Assembly (NCBI RefSeq): GCF_022012335.1 | Contig: NZ_JAKLTO010000002.1 | Coordinates: 186,001-250,000 of the forward strand | Source: Flavobacterium sp. SM15 | GTDB taxonomy: Bacteria > Bacteroidota > Bacteroidia > Flavobacteriales > Flavobacteriaceae | Direction of reading: 5' to 3' | Length of the DNA stretch: 64,000 nucleotides | Shown here: positions 20,476 through 28,534 of the stretch, piece by piece | Numbering within the stretch: the stretch's first letter is position 1 | Layout: each line of letters begins with the position of its first letter | Program-made: the position numbers and the translations under genes | The notes under the pieces: generated by a model | The model's database searches: none | Told to the model about the DNA's origin: nothing | What the model saw: the letters and a program-made list of their open reading frames with translations, nothing else

Positions 20476-22233
20476 ATGAATACAACGTACCAGACCAACC
20501 CGCTAATCGAAAGATTGCCAAAACATTTGAAACAGTTTATAAAACCTCAGGATTATGACGAATATACTCCGATTAATCAGGCTGTTTGGCGTTATGTGAT
20601 GCGTAAGAATGTAGATTATTTGGGAAGAGTTGCGCACAGTTCTTATTTGGATGGTTTACGCCAGACCGGAATCGATATTGAAAGTATTCCGAACATGTAC
20701 GGAATGAACCGTATTCTGAAGGAAATCGGTTGGGCAGCTGTTGCTGTAGACGGTTTTATTCCGCCAAATGCATTCATGGAATTTCAGGCATACAATGTAC
20801 TTGTTATTGCTTCAGACATAAGACAATTAGAACATATTGAATACACTCCAGCACCAGACATTATTCACGAAGGTGCCGGCCATGCTCCTATTATAGCCAA
20901 TCCGGAATATGCCGAATATTTACGCCGTTTTGGTGAAATCGGATGTAAGGCAATTTCCTCGGCTCGCGACTACGAAATGTATGAGGCGATTCGTTTATTA
21001 TCCATTTTAAAAGAAGCGGAAGGTACTCCGCAAGCAGAAATCGAAGCCGCCGAAAAACATGTAGACGATTTACAAAACGACATGGGCGAATTATCGGAAA
21101 TGGCGCAAATCCGTAACCTGCATTGGTGGACGGTAGAATACGGTCTAATCGGAACAGTGGAAAACCCAAAAATTTATGGAGCCGGCTTGTTGTCTTCTAT
21201 CGGAGAAAGTGCTTGGTGCATGACTGAAAACGTTAAAAAGATTCCTTACGATATTTCGGCGGCCAATCAAAGCTTTGACATTACCAAACCACAACCTCAA
21301 CTTTACGTAACCCCTGATTTTGCTCACTTGAATTCCGTGTTGGAAGAATTTGCCAACAAAATGGCTTTACGCACCGGAGGTTTAAGCGGAATCAAGAAAC
21401 TAATCCAATCCAACGCATTAGGAACCATTGAGTTAAGCACCGGAATTCAGATTTCAGGTATTTTCACCAATGTTATTGAAGAGGAAGGAAAACCGGTTTA
21501 CATTCAGACCACAGGGAACACAGCATTATCTTACCGTGAAAAAGAATTGGTAGGCCATGGAACGGAATACCATTCAGAAGGTTTTGGTTCGCCAATCGGG
21601 AAACTGAAAGGCATCAACTTGGCTATTGAAGACATGAGCCCTCGTGATTTACGCGCTTACGACATCTACGAAAACGAAAAAGTAACTCTTGAATTTGAGG
21701 GTGACATTACCGTTTCGGGAGAAATCATTACCGGATCACGCAATCTTCAGGGGGAAATCATCATCATTAGTTTTAGAAACTGCACCGTAAAACACAAAAA
21801 CACCGTACTTTTCCAACCGGAATGGGGCACATATGATATGGCTGTTGGTAAAAAAGTAATTTCTGCATTTTCAGGACCTGCAGATGTTCGCAGTTTTGAT
21901 TTGATTACGCACGTACCATCATCCAAAACCATAAAAGCAAAAAAAACACCGGAGCGCGAAGAACTTGAAAAATTATACCTGAACATTCGCAACCTGCGTG
22001 AAAACCAACACAGTGAAATCACTTTAAAAGAAGCCTTTGCAGCAGTTTCGGCAAATCATCCAAACGATTGGTTGCTTTGTGTTGAAATTGCGGAACTGGC
22101 TCAAAAGGAGAACAATTCCGAGCTTACCGATAAAGTTTTGAACCATCTTGAAAAAGTAAAACTAAACCGCCCTGAAGTAGCCCATTTAATTGCCAATGGC
22201 TTAGATTTGATTTTTGATCAGGCCACTGCGTAA
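20476..22233 (+). CDS. Biopterin-dependent aromatic amino acid hydroxylase (phenylalanine 4-monooxygenase-like)
   Basis: This enzyme is expected to hydroxylate phenylalanine to tyrosine using a tetrahydropterin, O2 and non-haem iron. The iron facial triad is visible: His131 and His136 in IIHEGAGHAP and Glu221 in WWTVEYGLIG, the usual 2-His-1-carboxylate pattern. At 585 residues it is about twice the length of classical bacterial phenylalanine hydroxylases (about 260-300 aa). The catalytic domain fills roughly residues 20-330 and the remainder is a C-terminal extension of unknown role. It belongs to the long Bacteroidota type. No pterin carbinolamine dehydratase is adjacent. Substrate choice between Phe, Tyr and Trp cannot be settled from motifs alone. 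Confidence 0.88.
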   Translation: MNTTYQTNPLIERLPKHLKQFIKPQDYDEYTPINQAVWRYVMRKNVDYLGRVAHSSYLDGLRQTGIDIESIPNMYGMNRILKEIGWAAVAVDGFIPPNAFMEFQAYNVLVIASDIRQLEHIEYTPAPDIIHEGAGHAPIIANPEYAEYLRRFGEIGCKAISSARDYEMYEAIRLLSILKEAEGTPQAEIEAAEKHVDDLQNDMGELSEMAQIRNLHWWTVEYGLIGTVENPKIYGAGLLSSIGESAWCMTENVKKIPYDISAANQSFDITKPQPQLYVTPDFAHLNSVLEEFANKMALRTGGLSGIKKLIQSNALGTIELSTGIQISGIFTNVIEEEGKPVYIQTTGNTALSYREKELVGHGTEYHSEGFGSPIGKLKGINLAIEDMSPRDLRAYDIYENEKVTLEFEGDITVSGEIITGSRNLQGEIIIISFRNCTVKHKNTVLFQPEWGTYDMAVGKKVISAFSGPADVRSFDLITHVPSSKTIKAKKTPEREELEKLYLNIRNLRENQHSEITLKEAFAAVSANHPNDWLLCVEIAELAQKENNSELTDKVLNHLEKVKLNRPEVAHLIANGLDLIFDQATA

Positions 22234-22288
22234 CATTGGTTACAAAACAAAAGCGCAAGACAACTTAACTTTGTCAAAAAAAGCGATC

Positions 22289-22597
22289 ATGGGACTATTA
22301 GATTTATTAGGTTTCAACAAAAGCACGGAAAATATCAGTGACTTTATAAACAAAAATGCTGTAATTCTTGACGTAAGAACTTCGGAAGAATTTGCCTCCG
22401 GACATATTAAGGGTTCTAAAAACATACCTTTAGACATGCTTTCTTCTGAAATTGAGAACATCCAGAAACTAAACCAACCGGTTATTGCCTGTTGCCGATC
22501 CGGAATGCGAAGCGCTCAGGCAACTGCCCTATTAAAGAAAAACGGAATCGAAACAATCAACGGCGGTGGCTGGGAAAGTTTGCAACACAAACTATAA
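22289..22597 (+). CDS. Single-domain rhodanese
   Basis: A 102-residue sulfurtransferase-like protein. I start it at the ATG at 22289 (MGLLDLLGFN); the longer frame overlaps the hydroxylase gene. The pattern VILDVRTSEEFASGHIKGSKNIP and the active loop CCRSGMRS, with catalytic Cys69, are intact, so it can probably carry persulfide sulfur. A TAACTTTG box at 22266-22273 gives a weak promoter. The next gene, a methyltransferase, begins one base after its stop codon, so the two are almost certainly co-transcribed. Confidence 0.88.
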   Translation: MGLLDLLGFNKSTENISDFINKNAVILDVRTSEEFASGHIKGSKNIPLDMLSSEIENIQKLNQPVIACCRSGMRSAQATALLKKNGIETINGGGWESLQHKL

Positions 22598-22598
22598 A

Positions 22599-23219
22599 AT
22601 GAAAACATTCAACCGAAAAGAACACTGGGAAACCATTTACAGCACTAAAGCCTTAAACGAGGTAAGTTGGTATCAGCCTACTCCGGAAACTTCCCTGGAA
22701 TTCATTAAAAACAATATTGTTTCAAAAGATGAGGCAATTATCGATATTGGTGGCGGCGACAGTTTTTTAGTAGACTATTTAATCGAAGCGGGCTACACAG
22801 ACATCACTGTTTTGGATATTTCTGAAAAAGCAATTGAAAGAGCAAAACTTCGTTTAGGTGAAAACGCTAAAAAAGCAACCTGGATTGTTCAAGACATCAC
22901 ACAATTTAAGCCGGAAAGAAAATATGCAATTTGGCACGACCGCGCGGTTTTTCATTTTTTAACTGATCCGGAAGACATCCAAAAATACACCCAAATTTCG
23001 GCTTTGGCACTTGAAGAAAAAGGCAAAAAACTGATCGGAACATTTTCAGAATCGGGACCCAAAAAATGCAGTGGCATCGAAATCAGACAATATTCGGAAA
23101 ACACTTTAAAGAAAACTTTTGAAGGCGATTTTATCCCTTTGGAATGTTTTTTCGAAAACCACATCACTCCTTTTGACACGGTTCAGAATTTTATTTTCTG
23201 CAGTTTTGAAAAAAAATAA
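22599..23219 (+). CDS. Class I SAM-dependent methyltransferase
   Basis: A 206-residue cytosolic methyltransferase. I start it at MKTFNRKEHWETIY (22599), one base after the rhodanese stop. The SAM-binding motif I is AIIDIGGGDSFLVDYL at about residues 46-61, followed by VLDISEKAIERAK. The N-terminal HWETIYSTKALNEVSWYQP pattern is shared with small-molecule and thiopurine-type methyltransferases. Coupling to a rhodanese hints at a thiol or sulfide substrate; that is inference only. It ends in a terminator shared with the convergent DUF4230 gene. Confidence 0.85.
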   Translation: MKTFNRKEHWETIYSTKALNEVSWYQPTPETSLEFIKNNIVSKDEAIIDIGGGDSFLVDYLIEAGYTDITVLDISEKAIERAKLRLGENAKKATWIVQDITQFKPERKYAIWHDRAVFHFLTDPEDIQKYTQISALALEEKGKKLIGTFSESGPKKCSGIEIRQYSENTLKKTFEGDFIPLECFFENHITPFDTVQNFIFCSFEKK

Positions 23220-23247
23220 ATCCCAAGTTTCCTTGGGATTTTCTTTT
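23219..23247. terminator. Bidirectional terminator
   Basis: AATCCCAAG and CTTGGGATT form a hairpin with T-rich flanks between two convergent genes. Confidence 0.75.
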
Positions 23248-23938
23248 ATAATTTAAGGGTGGCTCCCATCTCATTTTCACTTTCAATTACCTGATTTTTG
23301 TATTCCAGCTTCCAACCCATTTCGTTGGTTAAAATCAAAACCTTGGCAAGTTCGCTTACCAAACGGTTCTGCGCGTTGGACTTTAGGGTGGATTTTTCAA
23401 TTTTGGCAGCCAAATCGGCTTTTACTTTTTTATTGATTTTATTGTAATCGTCTCCGGTGAACGGATTCATTCGGCTTTGTTCCACGTCGTAAAACTGAAT
23501 GTCCGGACTGATCTTGATTTCTTCTTTAGGAATACTTACAATGGTGATGGTTTTGTTTTTCTCATCGATATCGTATTTCACCTGGCGCAAATCATAGGCT
23601 ACGGTAACATCGGCATTAATGATGATCAGTGCTTTTTTCTCGAAAGAAAGCAAATCCATCAGGTATTTTTGCTGGTCTTTATAAGTCATGACCTGAGCAA
23701 AATGTCCTTCGGTTACCACTAACTTCCCGACACTTTTAATTTTTTCCTGAATCAAGTCCGAGTTATATTCAGTAGTAGTGGTCGGTTTATCGGACGTGAA
23801 ATATCGGTAAGCCAGAACTCCTAAAACAACAAAAATCAGCAAGTAAAGCAGCTTCCCGGACCGCCCTATTGCCTGAATCACAGGAATGAGCATGTTTTTA
23901 ATTGCTGTTTCCGTTGAGGAATTTCTTCTAGTAGCCAT
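23246..23938 (-). CDS. DUF4230 membrane-anchored protein
   Basis: A 230-residue protein. An N-terminal cytosolic tail is followed by one transmembrane helix (LLYLLIFVVLGVLAYRYF, about residues 30-47). The rest is a soluble domain with the DUF4230 look: KLVVTEGHFAQVMTYKD, VTVAYDLRQVKYDID, then IVSIPKEEIKISPDIQFYDVEQSR. The family is widespread, envelope-located and uncharacterised. It is convergent with the methyltransferase and lies 34 bases downstream of the response regulator on the same strand, so it may be read through from the two-component operon. Confidence 0.82.
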   Translation of the reverse strand: MATRRNSSTETAIKNMLIPVIQAIGRSGKLLYLLIFVVLGVLAYRYFTSDKPTTTTEYNSDLIQEKIKSVGKLVVTEGHFAQVMTYKDQQKYLMDLLSFEKKALIIINADVTVAYDLRQVKYDIDEKNKTITIVSIPKEEIKISPDIQFYDVEQSRMNPFTGDDYNKINKKVKADLAAKIEKSTLKSNAQNRLVSELAKVLILTNEMGWKLEYKNQVIESENEMGATLKL

Positions 23939-23972
23939 AGTTGTTTTATATTTTTACGAAGATAGAAAAAAG

Positions 23973-24629
23973 TTAAATCCAATTGTTGTCTTTCGCTTTT
24001 TGAACTGCTTCAATTTTAGAATGCACCTGAAGCTTTTTGTAAATGTTCTCGATGTGTTTGCGAACCGTTCCCGGCGATAAAAACAGGTTCTTGGCAATAA
24101 CCGTATAACTCAAACCTTTGCTCAACTGATCCAGCACCCCGATTTCCCTTTCGGAGAGTTTCACCTCATCCTGATCATTTTTTTCCACAACAGTTATTGG
24201 ATTTCGCAACAAATTCAATGTTTTTAAGGCAATCGACGGCGTCATGGCCGCACCTCCGTTTAACGTTTCCACAATTCCGTCATGAAGTTCTTTAGCATCT
24301 ATTTCCTTTAGCAGATAACCGTCTGCTCCGGCTTTTATAGCTTTGAAGATATTTTCATCGGCGTCGAAAACCGTAAGCATAAGCACTTTTACTTCCGGAA
24401 ACTTATCTTTTAAAGCAGCTGTGGCTTCAATACCGTTCATAAGCGGCATTTCCAAATCCATCAACACCAAATCCACCAAAGAATTCCGTTCAAACTTCTC
24501 TAACAATTCCTGACCGCTTATAGCATAAAAACTGACTTCCAAATCCTCAAAAAAAGACAGTTTCTCCACAACGGTTTGTATCAAAAAAAGGTTGTCGTCC
24601 GCGATTGCAATTTTTATTTTTTCCTTCAT
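23973..24629 (-). CDS. NarL/LuxR-type response regulator
   Basis: A 218-residue two-component regulator. The receiver domain has the acidic pocket IAIADD at about residues 7-12 and the phospho-acceptor Asp58 in LVLMDLEMP. The C-terminus carries a LuxR-type helix-turn-helix (LSEREIGVLDQLSKGLSYTVIAK ... GTVRKHIENIYKKL). I use MKEKIKIA as the start. An ATG four codons earlier, overlapping the kinase stop by 10 bases, is equally possible and would be translationally coupled. It is the evident partner of the histidine kinase immediately upstream. Confidence 0.93.
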   Translation of the reverse strand: MKEKIKIAIADDNLFLIQTVVEKLSFFEDLEVSFYAISGQELLEKFERNSLVDLVLMDLEMPLMNGIEATAALKDKFPEVKVLMLTVFDADENIFKAIKAGADGYLLKEIDAKELHDGIVETLNGGAAMTPSIALKTLNLLRNPITVVEKNDQDEVKLSEREIGVLDQLSKGLSYTVIAKNLFLSPGTVRKHIENIYKKLQVHSKIEAVQKAKDNNWI

Positions 24630-24631
24630 AT

Positions 24632-26398
24632 TTAACTCCATTCTACAGTAATAATTGTTCCTTCTCCCGTTTTAGACTGAACCGAAAACTGGCCGCCAAT
24701 TTCAGAAATCCGTTTTTTCATATTAGCAATTCCATTGTTAAGCACCACAGAATTTTCATCAAACCCTTTTCCATTATCCTTAACCTGAATTACAAAACCT
24801 TCTGCTTTTTTACGAATTGCGATTTCGATTTGACGCGCCTCTGCGTGTTTCAGGCCATTGTTGATCCCTTCCTGAATAATACGATACAAATTAATTCCCT
24901 TTAATGAGGAAAAAACAACCGCATCAGAGATCTCCGGATCGATTTCAAAGGTAAATTCTACATACTCTGAAGCCTTTTTGGCGCTCTCGATAAAATTAGT
25001 GATTCGGTTTTTTAAATCGTAAAACGAAAGTTCTTCTTTGTTCATTGCCCAAATTGTATCGCGTAACTCGGTAATTGTAGTTCTTGTAAAACGACTGATG
25101 TCCTGAAGCTTGTCTTTCAACTGCTGATCTTCAATAGAAAAACGGTATTTCAAATTATCAACAGACGAAATGATGAAGGTTAACTGCGAACCGATATTAT
25201 CGTGTAAATCTCTGGAAATAGCTAAACGCTGATTTTGAAGCTCGTTCTGATTTTCAATACGCTGCAATGCTGCCTTCAATTCATTTTCGCGAGCCAACTG
25301 GCGGTTCTTTGCTCTCTGACGTCCATAAAATAAAAACCCGAGCAACACTGAAACCACTAAAAGCGACCCGACGGTTAAAATCCAGAAGTTCTTTTGGGCT
25401 ACATTGGCTTTCTGCACCAAAATCTCTTTTTCTTTTCGCTCGGTTTCATATTCAATATCGAATTCTGCCTGCCGCGTCCTTAACTCTAAATTTTGAATGC
25501 TGTCTTTGTATTGCACATGGTTTTTGAAACATTCCAACGCTTTTTCAAATTCATTGTTCTTTTGGTATAATTCGGAAAGCTGCTGATAATTTTCCTGTAC
25601 AAGGTTCTTATAGTCGTACTTCTTACTCACAGTCAACGCTTTGTTAAAATAAACAACTGCTTGTTGCAGATTTCCCGATTCTTTGAAATAATGTCCGTAG
25701 AAGTTAAGATTTTCGGCAATTCCGATTTGATCGTTACGCTTTAACCGAATAGCATAGGCCTTATCCAAATGGATTTTAGCCTCCGAAAATTTCTTTTGCA
25801 TGATTCTCACCATTGCAATCTTGTTCAAACTGTATGGAATTCCTAGTTGGTCATTTGCAACTTCCTTGAATTTTAAAGCTTTGGTGTAGAAATACATCGC
25901 ACTGTCCAAATCATTTTGCATTTCTTTAAGTACGCCGTAATTATCATATATCGCATTGAGCTCACTATCTTTGTAGGAAAGCCGGCCTAACTTTATTGCT
26001 TTGTTCATGTAGAACGCGGCCTGAGCCATATTTCTTCTTTTTAGCTGATATCCGTAATCTCCATAAACCCAAACCAATGCTTTCATGTCGTTCTGCTGCT
26101 CAAAAAAGCGAATAGCCTTGAGCATATAAAACGTGTTTTTATCGTACTTCCCCTGATAGTAGTACAATGTTCCAAGATTGGCATAAGCCTGGGCAATTCC
26201 TTTTTTATAATTGATTTCCTTAGCCTTTTCGATATTGTGGAACGTAAGTTTAATCACCTTGGAAGTGTTGGCAATTTTATAATCAAAAGGAAGGTTGTTG
26301 ATGGAATCAATTTCTTTAATAGTTGCTCTAGGATGCGCCAAAACAATTTGAAACATGAGTAGAAAAGAGAAAAGAAACAGCTTTCGAAAGGGAACCAT
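24632..26398 (-). CDS. TPR-containing sensor histidine kinase
   Basis: A 588-residue NarX/DesK-type kinase. I start it at MVPFRKLFLF, which gives a clean signal sequence ending at VLAHP; the longer frame adds 24 residues without signal character. Residues of about 50-320 form tandem TPR-like helices in the periplasm (GIAQAYANLGTLYYYQGKYD and similar units). One transmembrane helix follows at about 338-359. The dimerisation box has His399 in RDLHDNIGSQL, and an HATPase domain ends with DNGKGF and GEGTIITVEW. It feeds the response regulator 2-12 bases downstream. The signal sensed is unknown. Confidence 0.92.
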   Translation of the reverse strand: MVPFRKLFLFSFLLMFQIVLAHPRATIKEIDSINNLPFDYKIANTSKVIKLTFHNIEKAKEINYKKGIAQAYANLGTLYYYQGKYDKNTFYMLKAIRFFEQQNDMKALVWVYGDYGYQLKRRNMAQAAFYMNKAIKLGRLSYKDSELNAIYDNYGVLKEMQNDLDSAMYFYTKALKFKEVANDQLGIPYSLNKIAMVRIMQKKFSEAKIHLDKAYAIRLKRNDQIGIAENLNFYGHYFKESGNLQQAVVYFNKALTVSKKYDYKNLVQENYQQLSELYQKNNEFEKALECFKNHVQYKDSIQNLELRTRQAEFDIEYETERKEKEILVQKANVAQKNFWILTVGSLLVVSVLLGFLFYGRQRAKNRQLARENELKAALQRIENQNELQNQRLAISRDLHDNIGSQLTFIISSVDNLKYRFSIEDQQLKDKLQDISRFTRTTITELRDTIWAMNKEELSFYDLKNRITNFIESAKKASEYVEFTFEIDPEISDAVVFSSLKGINLYRIIQEGINNGLKHAEARQIEIAIRKKAEGFVIQVKDNGKGFDENSVVLNNGIANMKKRISEIGGQFSVQSKTGEGTIITVEWS

Positions 26399-26516
26399 AG
26401 TTGGATGTTTGGTTAAAGTTAAGAACATTTCTTTCAAAACGATATTTTGAGAAACAAAAATCCCCATCAAATTAATCTACTAACCTGATGAGGACGTTCT
26501 ATTTTTACAAATGCTC

Positions 26517-26627
26517 TTAACGTGTAAAAATATTATATAAGTTCAATACCAAACAAAACAATACTAAAAGAACTATAAATGTTACAGCAATTTTGATTTT
26601 TCCGAATTTTAAAATCCTTGACCTCAT
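26517..26627 (-). CDS. Possible 36-residue single-pass membrane protein
   Basis: A short frame in the spacer between the kinase and GSCFA genes encodes a positively charged start (MRSRILKFGKIKI) and a single hydrophobic helix (VTFIVLLVLFCLVLNLY), ending NIFTR. The charge layout is that of a small inner-membrane protein. There is no homologue I can name and no clear promoter. The rest of the 245-base spacer shows nothing else. Confidence 0.35.
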   Translation of the reverse strand: MRSRILKFGKIKIAVTFIVLLVLFCLVLNLYNIFTR

Positions 26628-26715
26628 ATTTGTAAAAAACTCTAACATTATCCGTAATTGATCGGATAAAATTCCCACTTTTCACACTAGCATACAATAC
26701 GTCAATTGCCGTATT

Positions 26716-27666
26716 TTAAAATTCGATATGTGGTACTTTTTGCTGAACAGATTCCATCTTCTTATTCAAATTCTCCAGAAACTTGTTGTGTGATTCCGAA
26801 GTTGGATTAAACGGCTTGTGCAATAATGATTTCTGGACAACCTCAACTTCTTCCATAATCGAAAAACTCTCTTGAGTAATAAATGTTTCTGTGAAACGCT
26901 GCCAAATGTAGTCTATGGCAATTGAATTAGGATGAAGCATGTCTTGAGCGTAAAAACGATAATCGCGTAATTCGTCCATCATGATTTCATACGAAGGAAA
27001 ATAACTGCTTCCTGAATTTTTAAAACCAAGGTATTTGTGAAGTGCCGTAAGCAAATGTGCCTTACTTAATTGATTTTCAACAAAACCGTCTTTAATATGA
27101 CGAACCGGGGAAACCGTAAAAATAAATTTCACTTCTTTGTTTAACGATCTTATCTTTGAAACGATTTCCTCTAGGCTTTTTAAAATTTCTTCCACAGAAA
27201 GCAATTCCTTTTGAAAATGTTTTTGAGGCACCTTATGACAATTAGCCACCACCATATTGTTTTCTAAATGGCGATAAACCCATGCTGTTCCCAAAGTGAC
27301 ACAAACATGACTGGCCTGTAGAATTTGGGCTTGCGTAACCTCGATTTGATAATTAAGCTGCTCAAGAAAAGTTTCTTTGTTGGCAGAACTCAACTCTGAA
27401 TGTACTTGATAGGAATTCCAGCGCTCATTGTAAAAAAAAGCATCATTTTCAGAGAAAAAATCTTTATCAGTTGCCCTTCTAACGATATCGGCAATCGAAA
27501 CCGGATTAAAAATAATCCCAAACGGATTCACTAAACTTTGAAACTTATAATAATCGAACTTGCTTCCTATATTTTCCGCAAAACAAGACCCCAACAGCAA
27601 AATCCTAGAATTATAATCTATTGGAGATTCAGTTTTAACAAGCGGTATCTTGGTTAGAAAGTTCAT
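26716..27666 (-). CDS. GSCFA domain protein
   Basis: A 316-residue protein carrying the defining motif RILLLGSCFAENIGSKF near residue 30, with the family's CVTLGTAWVYRH and FTVSPVRH segments further on. GSCFA proteins resemble SGNH/GDSL hydrolases (the GSC Ser as nucleophile, the DxLHPNxxA-type late motif here AQDMLHPNSIAIDYI), so an esterase or acetylhydrolase activity is likely but unproven. I start it at MNFLTKIPLV. In flavobacteria this gene commonly accompanies alaS, as it does here with one lipoprotein gene between them. Confidence 0.85.
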   Translation of the reverse strand: MNFLTKIPLVKTESPIDYNSRILLLGSCFAENIGSKFDYYKFQSLVNPFGIIFNPVSIADIVRRATDKDFFSENDAFFYNERWNSYQVHSELSSANKETFLEQLNYQIEVTQAQILQASHVCVTLGTAWVYRHLENNMVVANCHKVPQKHFQKELLSVEEILKSLEEIVSKIRSLNKEVKFIFTVSPVRHIKDGFVENQLSKAHLLTALHKYLGFKNSGSSYFPSYEIMMDELRDYRFYAQDMLHPNSIAIDYIWQRFTETFITQESFSIMEEVEVVQKSLLHKPFNPTSESHNKFLENLNKKMESVQQKVPHIEF

Positions 27667-27675
27667 AATTTTCAT

Positions 27676-27711
27676 AAAAAAAGAAACCCAAAATCTAATT
27701 GATTTCGGGTT
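27676..27711 (-). terminator. Terminator of the lipoprotein gene
   Basis: On the minus strand AAACCCGAAATC pairs with GATTTTGGGTTT, followed by a T run. It lies just past the stop of the gene at 27717. Confidence 0.75.
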
Positions 27712-27716
27712 TAATA

Positions 27717-28469
27717 TTACCAGTAAAAATAATTTGTTGTAGTGGAACTTCCAGTATTTTGTGTTGTTGTAAGTTCATCAGGAAAATTCCCGGAATTATA
27801 GACATAGCTATTAGTATAGCCCATAACCAACACCCCATTTCCGTCATAAGTCCTTGAGGTTAGCAAATTGTTGGTTTTTCCAGTATCATACATTGTTAAA
27901 AGCTTATTGAAACCTGCCACATTTTTAAAAACCGAGTTTTTATCATCATAGGTAAATTCTTTCTTAAAAAGAAGGTTCCCATTGGAAAATTCTTCTACTT
28001 TATAAGGCTCTCCGTTGGAATTCAAATAGATAATTCCGGTTAAGCCATTAGCGGTAGGGTTTCCAATATTACCAGAATATCCTTGATAAGAAACCGTATC
28101 GTCTGCATTATAAGTAAATACTTTACGACTTGTGGTCATGGAATGGTAATCAATAAATGTTTCGGCAATTAATTTCTGATTCTCATCATACTCATAAGTT
28201 GTCTCGTAATCAACCACTGAAGGATCGTAAAGATAACGAGATGTTTTTGTAATCAGATTTCCCGTATACTCATAGGTTTGCAACTGACCGGACGCCGTAA
28301 AACTCACCATTTTGTTCGTTCCGTTACTATAACTGTATTCGAAAGTAATTCCGTTAGCAACAGCTCTTTTTATAAGATACGCAGTCCCAACAGAAGCAGA
28401 ATCATCACTACTGGAGCAAGACACCAGTACTTGCGCAAAAACGAAAACAAGGGCAACTAATTTTTTCAT
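27717..28469 (-). CDS. Lipoprotein with YD-like repeats
   Basis: A 250-residue lipoprotein; the signal ends in lipobox VLVSCSS. The mature part has short Tyr/Asp-rich beta strands (FEYSYSNGT, TYEYTGNLITKTSRYLYD, TYEYDENQKLIAETF, FTYDDKNSVFK) reminiscent of YD/RHS-type repeats, as in several uncharacterised Bacteroidota lipoproteins. It lies between alaS and the GSCFA gene on the same strand but is bounded by its own terminator. No enzymatic motif is visible; function unknown. Confidence 0.7.
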   Translation of the reverse strand: MKKLVALVFVFAQVLVSCSSSDDSASVGTAYLIKRAVANGITFEYSYSNGTNKMVSFTASGQLQTYEYTGNLITKTSRYLYDPSVVDYETTYEYDENQKLIAETFIDYHSMTTSRKVFTYNADDTVSYQGYSGNIGNPTANGLTGIIYLNSNGEPYKVEEFSNGNLLFKKEFTYDDKNSVFKNVAGFNKLLTMYDTGKTNNLLTSRTYDGNGVLVMGYTNSYVYNSGNFPDELTTTQNTGSSTTTNYFYW

Positions 28470-28534
28470 ATTAATTATACTTATGAATGAACGATAAATT
28501 TAAAAACAATTCCTTTAAATTTAACGTGAAAAAA

